64,000 bases of DNA from Lutjanus erythropterus. Taxonomy: Eukaryota; Chordata; Actinopteri; Lutjaniformes; Lutjanidae. Numbering within the stretch: position 1 is the stretch's first letter; every line of letters begins with the position of its first letter. The notes under the pieces were generated by a model, which did not search any database, was not told the origin of the DNA, and saw only the letters and a program-made list of their open reading frames with translations. The stretch lies in contig CM034613.1 of assembly GCA_020091685.1 (NCBI GenBank), forward strand, positions 27,111,337 to 27,175,336, in the 5' to 3' direction. Made by a program: the position numbers and the translations under genes. Below are positions 9,901-19,870 of the stretch, piece after piece.

Positions 9901-11539
9901 ACACTTGAGTGACCTTAAATGTCACCACAGTGAAAAAAGAAGTGTAGTTAAACCAACGGCAGCCTGAAAACTAATTAAATGGTTTGGAAAATGATCAGAA
10001 AATGTACTGAGACTTCTTTTTTTGGTTGTGATCTGTTCTCAGGTGTGTGACTCTCCACAGTGGCGTAAGTACACACCTGTGCTGCATCTGGAAGTATCTG
10101 ATCTGTGCTCATCTGTGACGCCCGAGGGTCCAAGTGGAGACTTTTACCAGCCAATCACTACCAAGGCTCCTTACAAGATTCCAATTCCTACTACTGCTAT
10201 CCCAGCCACTGTGATTTATTCTACTCCTCGTCCTCCCCCCACTACTACTACTCCTACTACAACTCCTGCTCCTCCTCCTACTACTACTACTCCTACTACA
10301 ACTCCTGCTCCTCCTCCTCCTACTACACCTGTTCTTACTACTACAACTCCTGTTTCTACTACTACTGACTTTTCTCTGACTTCAGCTGCTACACAAGCAT
10401 TAATAAAAGAACTCCACACTGTGTACCACAGAGTAGTCACATGGTCCTGGCACCAGTCCTTCACCAGACTTATTGAATGGTCAGATTATTCAGGGTCAGT
10501 GGTGAAAAGTGAGGTGCCAGTGGTTGACTCACATACCTTGACTACTCGTCCCACTCTTCATACTGTCAGACCCTCAACTGAAAGTCCAGCGGACATGACG
10601 ACTGGCGTGCCAAAAAGACCTGCTGAGACAACCAGATCTGTCCCCTCAACCGTAACATACACAACACCAAAACTCCAGGTAGTCACAAGAACCACCACAA
10701 TCCCTTCATGGGTTATTCACGACCTGGAGAGGCAGCGACGTGGTGCTGGAGGTGCAGGCGTGTTCTGTTTTTGGCTTTTCATTGGGTGCCTGCTGCTGTG
10801 TGTGGCGTCCGCAGTGTGCATATTGGCGACTCTGGTGAGGTTGGTCATCTGGTACAGGAGGGTGTACAAGCCCCTGAGTTTGGTGCTGTTGAGGAGGGGG
10901 GAAGGTGGTGAGGGAGTGAGGCTGTTAACGTACAGCGGGAGGGAAGAAAAGGAGGTGGGAGGAAGAGGAGTGATGGCGCTGTATCGCTCTGTTCTCTTCA
11001 TCAACACAGAGGGAGGAGAAGCCACGCAGAAAGAAGATGGTGGGAAGGAAGGTGAGGAGGGAGGAAGGAAAGAAAACGTCCTTGTCACTCTAGAACCAAC
11101 AGGAGGAAAAGGAGGAGGAGCGATGAGAGAGGATGAGGGCGAAAGAGGAGAGAGGGAAGAGGGGGGAGTGTACAGGAAGACTTTGTTCCGTCTATTAAGC
11201 AAAGAGGAGGAGATAGACGGATGGAGGGATGTGATGGAGGAGTGTCGGGTCTCTGCAAGAGACGGAGGGAGGAGGGGAGGAGGGAAAGATGAAGGGATGG
11301 ATAGGGAGAGGAGGGGAGGAGAAGTTTCCAAAAAGCGCTACAGTGTCATTCTGAGGGAGGAGAGGGAGGAGGCAGAGGGAGGGAAGGAGGAGCTGGACTG
11401 GGTGGTGGGTGGGTGGGAGGTGAAAAGAGGAGGAGGGGAGGAGGAGCCCAGGAGCAGCTGGGGGGAGTGGCTGGAGCACTACTTACCCAGCATGCCCTGG
11501 GGAGTGACCACGCCGCCTGAAGGTGATGCCACTCAGTGA
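6916..11539 (+). CDS. gp1ba: Platelet glycoprotein Ib alpha chain-like receptor, six exons, complete
   Basis: GPIb-alpha is the von Willebrand factor receptor of platelets; in fish it should act on thrombocytes. Exons are 6916-7089, 7872-7967, 8105-8296, 8538-8633, 8795-8974 and 10043-11539, all joined in phase 0 with GT-AG ends, giving 744 codons. Residues 1-23 form a signal peptide. An N-cap with paired Cys follows, then leucine-rich repeats to about 205, each broken by introns near the repeat ends. The C-cap NPWACSCSLDYLRRYLEDYE then NVYVRDG closely parallels human NPWLCNC...NVYVW. A Thr/Pro-rich stalk with a 13-residue tandem repeat leads to a membrane span at about 485-510, then an acidic Gly/Glu-rich tail of about 230 residues, roughly twice the mammalian length. 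Human GP1BA has its coding region in one exon, so the split structure is notable. Another LRR-mucin receptor is possible but less likely given kif1c beside it. Confidence 0.85.
7090..7871 (+). other. gp1ba: gp1ba intron 1 with a paired ETS/GATA motif
   Basis: AT-rich non-coding sequence. The notable feature is GCTTCCTGTT (7791-7800) followed seven bases later by AGATAA (7807-7812), an ETS plus GATA pair. Such pairs are typical of megakaryocyte enhancers. Function here is inference. Confidence 0.4.
8975..10042 (+). other. gp1ba: gp1ba intron 5
   Basis: Begins GTGAGT and ends TTCTCAG. It holds a LINE remnant (9415-9855) and, at about 9090-9132, a CTCCTTGGGGACAATAAAG stretch resembling the 3' tail of fish retroposons. 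No other coding sequence is seen. Confidence 0.7.
9415..9855 (+). mobile_element. Degenerate non-LTR retrotransposon (RTE/Rex3-like), 3' part of reverse transcriptase
   Basis: Broken frames read SIYRSVFIPTLTCGHE, then SWIQAANMGFLRSLVGISLR and DTVRSSIICEGL. These match the conserved end of the reverse transcriptase region in fish RTE/Rex-type LINEs. Stops and shifts make it inactive. It lies inside gp1ba intron 5. Confidence 0.75.
10241..10318 (+). repeat. gp1ba: Two identical 39-bp repeats coding 13-residue mucin units in gp1ba
   Basis: Positions 10241-10279 and 10280-10318 are identical and code TTTTPTTTPAPPP twice. Degenerate Thr/Pro sequence extends to about 10370. The unit length equals that of the human GP1BA VNTR (39 bp, 13 residues). 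Confidence 0.95.
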
Positions 11540-11570
11540 TCAGTTAGGACCAGGACTGGATCACAGTTCT

Positions 11571-11850
11571 TGTACTCCTGAACTTCACCGCAGCCTCTGA
11601 CACTATAGATCACAGCATCCTGTTAAACAGACTGAGGTTCACCTGTTGAACACGAGGTTCTGCGTGTCCGTGAATAACTGTGTATCTTCATTTGCTTCTG
11701 TAAAGTACGGTGTGCCTCAGGGGTCATCATGAGACCCATTTTATCTTCCTTATATATGTTTCCACTTGGGCAAATTATCTGAAAATCACAGCAGCTCCTG
11801 TCATTTTTATACCGGTGATACACAGGTGCACCTCCCTGTTCGATCCACTG
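11571..11850 (+). mobile_element. Degenerate LINE reverse transcriptase (L2-like)
   Basis: Broken frames give NFTAASDTIDHSILLNRL, GVPQGS, PILSSLYMFPLG and DTQVHLPV. This is the order of motifs around the catalytic core of L2/CR1-type reverse transcriptases. The core YADD-type motif is not intact, so it is inactive. It starts 30 bp after the gp1ba stop and may be part of the gp1ba 3' UTR. Confidence 0.75.
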
Positions 11851-14800
11851 AACCCAGTATGCTGAATTCACAGCATGAGATCTTTATCATTGGGCCCCAA
11901 ACAAATTCTACCATCTTCTGGTCCCCTTTTTGATCACACTGAGCCTGTTGCACAGAATCTACTTGTCCGGTTTGATGGCAGTTCAAGTTTTGAGCAGCAC
12001 ACCGCAAAGTTTGTGCAATAATTTTTAATCATCTCAGATATATCTCAAACATTCACTCCATTTTAACCTTTTAAGATATACAGAAACGCTTCCATTACTG
12101 CAGCAGCCTTTTTATCTCCCTGAACCAAATATTGATAGTGTCCACTGTTTCCTACTTAGCCATTCAATACTGTGTTGTATTTTCTCCCAACCATTCATTA
12201 AATCAGATCATGTTTGTTTTGTTTTGTTTTCCATGTTGATTGTTGTTCTATATGAATGTAGGTCAAAAAGTTTTGGCAGATCCATGTATTCTGAGGTTTC
12301 TTTTTTATGTTTTACACAACATGCCAACTTCTTTTGAATTGGTGTTTGTATAATTTAGAGACAAAGAGGCATGACATTATTATCAACATTTGTAATAAGC
12401 AGACCTAAAAATCTCGCTTTAAGCAGAGTCTTTCTCAACAGTTTGACACTTGATATGTTTTGATCAGGACGGCAGTCATCTAATGTCTTCTTTGATCTGC
12501 GGTTTGTTTGTTTTTTTTACACTTAAACAAAAAGTACATTATCTAAAGTTGTTTGAAGAATTCTTACATTAAAGTCTGTGTGAAATACAGATGTGTCCTG
12601 TTGTTTGTGCAAAGATGTCCACAGGATGTTTTATTTACACGCTTCCCATTCATGGTAACCAGCAGTAAACCTCCAACTGCTCGGGGCGCCTGACTGTATA
12701 TATGTTTGCAGCCCCTTCGCTCTGACACCTCTCTCAACAGGGATTGATAAAGTATGCCTTCTTATTTTTCTTTATCAGGAGACAGACAAAGCAGGCAGGG
12801 AATCAAGTTGGACATGAATGCTGGAAAGTCTTGCATGAAAACAGAGAAGAATCTGACACCAAGTGAATGAACTGGTTTATAAATCAGGGTGATTTGCTGA
12901 TGAGCTGCAGCTGTGGAGCCAGGTGAGTGGAGTAAGGTGATCAGGTGGGAGTGGCTGGCAGGTGGAGGAATTCAGACCGAAGATTTGGAGAAACAGAAAC
13001 CCTGTTGAAAATCTATTAAACATCAAAGGTTAAAAAGTAAGTACTTTTACTTGTAATTGAGCAATATTTTAGTAATTTAACAGTAATTGTACTTGAATAC
13101 AGATTTTCATTCATTCTTTCCACCACTGTCTGGTTGTGATCTAAGCTACTTCATGCAAATCAGGGACATCCACTATGACTCACCTCTGGAAAACCTCCTG
13201 AAAAACTTTTATAATAACTGCAATCAATCTAAAATGAGGAGAGATGAAGCAACTGCATAACTTTTTCCTTGCCTAAAATATTTTGACAAACAGATTTTTG
13301 TAATATAAGGCAGCGCTTCCTGATGAGCGTCCATGTTTGACAGCTCATGAGCGAGCAGTTGTCCAATCAGGTGCAGCCAGAAATGTTTGTGCATTTTTAG
13401 GAGGGTGTAGCTTGTTGTTGCTATTTTTCATTTAAGTGCAGACTTGTTCCTCCCCTGATAAATTCTTTAACAAAATGCCAAAACAGCTCAAAATCTTCAA
13501 CAGTGAGAGGATGTGGAAATACAACATATCAGGGAATTTTTTTTTATTAAACATTAATTGCAACAACAACGAATTAATCACCCATATGTAACATGCAAGA
13601 ACAAAGAACATCACGATTACTGAATAAAACAGAACTTAACAAAATCTGATTGAGACTAACGAATAATAAATTAATGGATTTAAACATTAAAAAAGGACAA
13701 CTTGTATTATATTTCACAAGACACATATTAAAATAGTAATGTATTAAATATGTATAGAAGATTATTGATTACAGGGTACAATCTTGCAGTGTTGCATGAT
13801 ATACTGAAATTATTTTGATACCTTTTCATTAAAAACAGTCTGGTATTAGAATTTCCCAATGTTTGATGCTTGTTGCAGGTCAGTATTTGTGTATTTGCAC
13901 AGAAACATTGCATTTATTCCCCCAGAAGCTCCGCTCTGTCCCTGCTCTCTCCCTGTCTGTGGGCGAGCGGCAACACTGTCCTTCCACACTCTGAAAAGTG
14001 ATACACGCAAAAGGTTTTTGGGGCTTTCATTTTAGTGCTTTTTAAAACATTTAATAACTTAACAGCTGCATAGGGATACTAGCACCAGCTACATATCACT
14101 TCGTAACTGTATTGTCACAGAATGACCAGTGAAAAAGGCACACTGTGGGGAACGTATCCGTACCCATGGTGAACATTGTGCCAGTGAATAAAAAAGTGAC
14201 TGTGCCACTGGAGGAATGTTTTAGTGTAGATGTGCTGTTCGTAGTTTTAAAACTATTCAGAGAATACTACATTGCCGTTGTGCAGGGAAGCTCTATATGT
14301 CATATTTTAACATTTGACCAAATAAATATAACCATAGATTAGCAATTTGTCCTAATATGTATGAAATTAAAATTACATAGTTCAAATTTCATTGTAAATG
14401 TGTGGTTTTGCAGCAGTAAACTGTATGTTTAGGTCATTCTGTTTCTGATCTCTTAAGTGTCAAGTATCAAACTAGTATCATTTCAGACATAATTTTGGTA
14501 TCAAGTATCATGATACTAAACTTGTTGGTATCAAAGGAAAATTGTTGGTATTGTGACAAAACAACAATGTAGTACATAGAACAGTAATACAAGAGAACAT
14601 TTTGGAAAAAGTGCAACACGAGTATGAATAGAACATGACAGATCAGGGACAATTATTTCTCTCTAGTGCCCTCCTGTGTTTATAAAGCTCATTACACATA
14701 TAAGGAAACTATCACAGAGCTCCAAGTTCACAAATGAATCCTAGATTGTCTTTTTGTTACATAGTGATGCTGTGCATGCAGTGCATCATGGGACAAGCTT

Positions 14801-15149
14801 GGGGTACTTTGTACACCTGGCAACTTACAAACTCAAAATACAAACCTCTGATCTCAAGATTTTTACCTTACATTGATTTTTTTTAACATATTGAAAGCAA
14901 GTGTTTTGGACATTATTTGAGTTGGAAGTAAAAGTGCCATTCATTTTTCTCCATAGACAATGTTACTTATAGCTTGAGCTCTTCTAAGACTTGGACCATC
15001 ATGAAACTCTCCTGGAGATTTAACAATTCTATATGGTGCGTTTATCTTTTTCTATCCCTGCTTAGTTCTCAAGAATCTGATTATGGTGCAGAAGTACCTG
15101 TCTGCATTTAATTTAATTTACAAAATCACTCATGAAACATGATGGTCCA
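11851..15149. other. Spacer between gp1ba and the zinc-finger array
   Basis: No gene seen. It contains a piece of a common fish hAT-type repeat (about 13030-13130, ending in a CCACCACTG-type terminus). It also holds sequence (13430-15140) repeated downstream of other array genes, for example near 21220-22290 and 34960-35420. This marks the conserved 3' flank of unit A. Confidence 0.5.
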
Positions 15150-15508
15150 AGGGCCTCATTTATGAAACGATCGGATCTGATCTTAAGTATGACTTAAGAA
15201 GAAGACCTTGTATAAATAGTTATTTATAAATCCCTACTTCAACTTGGCTTTTTCTGACTAAATCTTCATTTGTGCTGCATAGTCAAGGCAAAATTGCTGA
15301 TTGTAAGGCAGATGCTGTCAATTTTAAGTTGATTTAAGATCTATAGATCACAGCTGCACAAGTTACAAGTTTTCCTCACAGAACCTGCGTAAGCAAGGTG
15401 TTTTTATGCTCAGTGTATTTTATGAATCAAATATAAGCACACCGTCAGACATTTTTTAAGGCAAAGTTAAAGTACAAATATAAGAATACTTTTATAAATG
15501 AGGCCCTG
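15150..15508. mobile_element. MITE with GGGCCTCATTTAT termini
   Basis: Starts AGGGCCTCATTTATGAAAC and ends TTTATAAATGAGGCCCT, an inverted terminal pair about 360 bp apart. It has no coding capacity. A shorter relative is at 37212-37358. Confidence 0.75.
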
Positions 15509-15530
15509 GTTTGGTATTTTGGTGTCTGGT

Positions 15531-16469
15531 TTAGATACACTTGTGGTTCTTCAACTGAGTTGTCCAGGTGAAGTTTGTCTTACATTTGTCACACCAGTAT
15601 GGTTTGTGTCCTGTGTGGATATGCTCATGATCTGAGAGTTGTGATAATGTGTAGAAGCGTTTGTCACAATGTTGACACTGGTGTGGTTTGAGTCCAGCGT
15701 GGAAAAGCTTGTGTTTGTGATATGAAGAGGAACTACTGAAACTCTTCCCACATTGTGCACAGCTGTATGGTTTCTCTCCAGTGTGTACACGCTCGTGTCG
15801 TAAGCGAGTTTCTGGTTTTGAGAATGTTTTCTCACAGAGTCTGCATTTGTAAGGTTTTTCTCCAGTGTGAATAAGTTCATGAAGCTTGTATGAACTGGAG
15901 GAACTTAAGACTTTCCCACATAGCTTACATGGATAGATTTTTTCTTTAGTGTGGCTATTTCTGTGTTTGTTGAAATGACCTAGTTGAGAGAAACTCTTCC
16001 CACAATCCTCACAGCTGTATGGTTTCAGTCCAGTGTGAATCCGTTCATGTATCCTGCGGTACGACGAAGAAATGAATGCTTTTTCACAGTGTCTGCAATG
16101 GTACGGTTTCTCTCCAGTGTGAATGAGTTTGTGACTCCTGAGGTTGCACAAGTGAGAGAAAGCTTTCCCACAGTGCTCACAGCTGTATGGTTTCTCGCCG
16201 GTGTGAACTCGCTGATGAACTGTAAGATCTGCTGCCGTTTTGTATGTTTTCCCACACTGGTCACAGCCGTATGGTCTCTCCTGAAGATGAGTGTGCTGAT
16301 GTCGTCTGAGGTAATCTACAGTGGTGAAAGCCTTCTCACACTGGTCACAGCTGTACGGTCTCTCTCCAGTGTGAAGTCTCAGATGAATCTTTAATCTATA
16401 TGGTGTAGGGAATTCTCTGTCACAGTGTGGACAGCGGTGAGATGTGGGTTCTTTTGTGCCTCTCTGGTT
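15531..16469 (-). CDS. Zinc-finger gene A, finger exon (11 C2H2 fingers)
   Basis: Presumed nuclear DNA-binding protein. The exon opens after a CTATAG acceptor with NQRGTKEPTSHRCPHC and stays open for 312 residues; joined to the six-codon first exon it gives 318. Eleven fingers are visible, the first CPHCDREF and the last YWCDKCKTNFTW. Most linkers are TGEKPY or variants (TGLKPY, TKEKIYP, AGLKPHQ). The linker between fingers 2 and 3 is LQERPY, with no Gly. The last finger ends HKC, a C-X2-C-X12-H-X-C pattern instead of C2H2. The protein stops one residue later (HKCI). No KRAB, SCAN or BTB domain is present. Its target is unknown. Confidence 0.9.
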   Translation of the reverse strand, partial: NQRGTKEPTSHRCPHCDREFPTPYRLKIHLRLHTGERPYSCDQCEKAFTTVDYLRRHQHTHLQERPYGCDQCGKTYKTAADLTVHQRVHTGEKPYSCEHCGKAFSHLCNLRSHKLIHTGEKPYHCRHCEKAFISSSYRRIHERIHTGLKPYSCEDCGKSFSQLGHFNKHRNSHTKEKIYPCKLCGKVLSSSSSYKLHELIHTGEKPYKCRLCEKTFSKPETRLRHERVHTGEKPYSCAQCGKSFSSSSSYHKHKLFHAGLKPHQCQHCDKRFYTLSQLSDHEHIHTGHKPYWCDKCKTNFTWTTQLKNHKCI

Positions 16470-17674
16470 CTATAGCAACACACAAAGAGAGAGAGAGAGA
16501 ATAAGTGAAGTGCAGAGGTGGGTTGAGGATAAAAAGTTTTTTCTGGTTTCAACAGTGACCCTGAGAACTCAACACACTGCACCTTAAAAATACATACATA
16601 AACAGACAAAATACAAGCAAAGTAAGAATGTTCATCAATTTGATTGAATACATGCACATAAGCATTTAGAAAACGCCCTGCAAAATGGCAATAGAATTGT
16701 TCCCAGAGAACACTGAAAGGTGCTAACACAGCTTGTTGGACTTCGCAAGACCTTGCAGAGCTTTAGACAGATACTAACTTTTACTGTCCGGTACATTAGT
16801 GTTGACAGATGGCTTGCAGCCTGCACAGCAATCTAGTGAGCATAATTAGTCCAGAAATATCTCAAGGTATAGTCTGAGATAACATCAGCCTTGCACACAT
16901 TATCACAATTTTTTAAGGGTGAGGAGATTTCTTCAGTAATATGTTGCTTTTGTGTTTGTGTTGCCTGTTTGTAAAGTTCTGAAATTTAATTTCCTATTTA
17001 CTAACTAGCAATGTTTGTTCCCAGAAGATATTTGTTTGTTCCCAGAATACTTCCTTCATTAAATTATCCCAGCAAATTAAGCCTTCTGAAAATGACAACA
17101 AATGGGAAACATTGTGGCTCCTCTATGTCAAGAAAATCCTGAAAATTTACAGGATTTAAAGAATCTGCAGTTTAACATCTGCCAAAATGAGAAACACTGC
17201 ATTTTCCTTAAAATGATTATTTTAACTGTTGGTAGCAAATTTGTAATGAAAAAAATAAACTAATTATAAAAAATATTAAAAAATTATCAAATAAAAATTA
17301 TCACAGCTGGTATTCTTGCTAAGTGTGCGCATATGTGACATGGTGTGTATCAGAGTAAAGTTTTCCCCACTGATCTCTGGACAGTGACAGTTTTACATCA
17401 AATATCAGTGGGGTAGTGAATAGTGGATCTGCTACTGAACTCAGGTCATCACTGTATAACACTGTTTGGGGGCCCTGTGGAAATGCACAGTCTGCACTCC
17501 TTCATGCTGTGAATTAAGGATTTATTTCAACCAAACCAAAGCTACTGATTGTTGGCACAGTGAAAAAAATGAACTAAAAAAGTTTTTGGCAAGTTTTATT
17601 TAATTTCTGTGGAATTTAATTGAAGCTGGCGATGATGCCAAAGGAGTTTGGTGAGTTTGATGAGAGAAATAAAT

Positions 17675-18040
17675 CAGCTGTTTCCGATTAACAAAACATA
17701 TCTTAACCTTTAAAAATGTCTCTAACTGTTAGAGTCCTTTCCATGATGTTGTCAGACTCTAACATGAACAATCTGAGCCTGTTAGTGGCAAAAACAAGCG
17801 TCCCCTGTCGTGTGCATCTCGCTGTGTGCTCTGAACTGACCGCTGCAGCGCGTTTCATCAGCTGCGCTCCGTTTCTATCACTCTTCTCTGCTTCCATCAC
17901 TGTTAGTTTTGTGGTTTGCGGTGATTCAGAGACTCGGTTTGTAAAGTTTGCAGCCTGTCATGCTGCTGCATTGATCTGTGTACAATGCAGCAGATTAAAA
18001 AAACAAGAGCTGAAACTTGTTTACCAACCAATCATTTCAG
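17675..18040 (-). repeat. Repeat copy 2, inverted relative to 6015-6375
   Basis: Reverse strand matches 6015-6375 over about 360 bp, with an insertion-like difference in the middle (TGAAACGCGCTGCAGCGG here, TCAGACGCTTCATCAGAG there). Class unknown. Confidence 0.75.
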
Positions 18041-18356
18041 GGAAAAATCAGATTTCAATAAAACTGTGTCAAGATAAGACAAGGTGATGCAGAAATGGCA
18101 GTAAAATAGTCAGGAAAATGTATTTATGCCCAAATTAAGTACTGTAATACATGTTCACACTGAATACCCAATAAAAATCCTGCTGAAATCCCAGACGGTG
18201 CTCACAGGGTTCTAAGGCTGTCAGCTACAGAGAAGTAGGAGGGGGAGTTAAAATTATCACAGTATTAAAGTAATGTAACTTGATTACTCTCCATTACTTT
18301 TGGATTATCTCAACATAAAATATGGTTCAGTTGTTTGTAATGTAACGTTTTTAGGG

Positions 18357-18545
18357 CCGCAACTGATGATTATTTTCATCATTTATTAATCTGTCAATTT
18401 TTTTCTCAATTCATCGATTAGATTGATTGATTAGTTGTTTGGTGCATAAAATATCAGAAAATGGTGATCAAAGTCCAAGATGACGTCCTCAAATGTCTTG
18501 TTTTGTCCACAACTCAAAGAAATTCAGTTTACTTAATCCCATTTT
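18357..18545 (+). repeat. Dispersed fish repeat (GCATAAAATATCAGAAAATG type)
   Basis: One of at least six related copies here: also 25430-25730, 38590-38860 (reverse), 54128-54390, 61480-61745 and 62870-63000. Shared cores are AAGTCCAAGATGACGTCCTC and TCTTGTTTTGTCCACAACTC. Non-coding; transposon class not determined. Confidence 0.8.
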
Positions 18546-19544
18546 ATGTTGGTTGTTTGGTTTATTAGTTTGTCCAGCGGTTCTGTCCATTGTTTTGTGC
18601 AGTTTATTGATTAACTGATTGATTTAAGGACAAAAAAATGGCAACATTTCCACCCAAAGATTCATTTTTTCACTAGAGGTTGTGATAATAAATTGTCAGG
18701 TGTGTGTGCACTGTGCATGGTAGGATATTATTCTTTATTTTAAAATTGTAATCTAATCATCCACATTTTAACTTAATGTATCTGTAATCTGATTACATAT
18801 TTTCTAAATATATTTTTTAGAACTTTTTGTAATATTTTATAACCTTTTTTATAACCTTTTTTCTGTCCAGATCACATAATCCTGTTACATGTAATCTGTC
18901 ACTCCCCACAGCGATCTGTCACTTTTGACATTACTAAAACACTTTATTTTGTTGTTTTGGTGCTACTGAACCAAACTCCATTCAAAAAACAGCTGTTGTA
19001 TAATAAGAACATATTTTTTCACAGTAAACACTTTAGTCACTCCGTCACTAAAACTATTTTCTGATTCACTTTGATCTGCAGACTCAATCGGCGCACACGT
19101 CATTCTCTCAGTGACATCATTAGCTAACGTGTGATGAAGACTTTGACACAGACACACAAACTGACAGACCGTTTTTGCAGACACCCTGAGGGGGCGTGGC
19201 CGCGGGACGTGACGCGCAGCTGCTCTCGTCCATAGAGAAGTCGGGGGCGCGGCGGTATGCTAATTGCAAACAGCTGTCAGGCCCGTCAGGTCGGAATGAC
19301 TCTGATTCACGAACACTGTCACATACAATAAGATCACAACGGTTCACAAACCACACGGTAATGTTGCTTATTAATTATCTCGTGCGCACAGCACGAACAT
19401 TTCCACGCAGATATTAGTGAATGACGCCCAGAGTCTGCTAGTTTTCACTTCCGCCGTGCGCGCTCCCGTGAGCTGCCGCGCATGTAAAAAACAGTAATGT
19501 CGGCCGACATGAACGAACACAGAGGACAAATCACACAAAGTCAC

Positions 19545-19562
19545 CTTTTCTGGAGAACTCAT
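19545..19562 (-). CDS. Zinc-finger gene A, six-codon first exon
   Basis: Reverse strand ATGAGTTCTCCAGAAAAG, then donor GTGACT; codes MSSPEK. It joins exon 16469 in phase 0. The same context (GACGAAGAAG...ATGAGTTCTCC) recurs at seven other places, which decides this start. Confidence 0.75.
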
Positions 19563-19870
19563 TTTTCTTCTTCTTCTTCCTCTTCTTCTTCGTCGGTGTG
19601 CCGTCCTGGAGTCAGACAAAATGGTCTCTTCACAACAATGCAGGGGTCGCGTCGAGAAGGGATCCCCAGACTCGCAAAAGATCTCGCGAGAGTTGGTCAT
19701 TTAAACCTGATTCCTGATCTTTCTTGAAGCCAAAACAAAGATATTTTGTCTCTGAATCTACCTAAATCTTACTCACAACGTCATACAATGTACTTTACAT
19801 TATAAAATGTAATTAGTTTATGCAACGAACGCACAACGAATTTAAATCTCGCGAGAGTTTCGCCAGGATG
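19563..19870 (-). promoter_or_regulatory. Promoter of gene A with two CGCG boxes
   Basis: TCTCGCGAGA occurs at 19682-19691 and 19847-19856, 165 bp apart, each inside opposed arms (GGATCCC...TCGCGAGA and AAATCTCGCGAGAGTTTCGC). A TTATAAAA lies between them. ACAAAATGGTC at 19616-19626 fits a YY1 site just upstream of the ATG. The CGCG box is known from vertebrate CpG-island, often bidirectional, promoters. Confidence 0.7.

Larger units (their letters stand above)
16470..19544 (-). other. Intron 1 of zinc-finger gene A
   Basis: Holds a GA tract near the acceptor (16486-16501), an inverted repeat copy (17675-18040), dispersed fish repeats (18357-18545 and GTAATCTG-type sequence to 18910), and conserved promoter-proximal elements (19370-19520). 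These include the ETS core CACTTCCG at about 19447 and the palindrome ATGTCGGCCGACAT at 19497-19510. Confidence 0.65.

Noticed and set aside
10717-11331. Long open frame on the minus strand opposite gp1ba exon 6
   Set aside because: It is a Ser/Pro-rich mirror of the purine-rich gp1ba tail, with no start context or domain.
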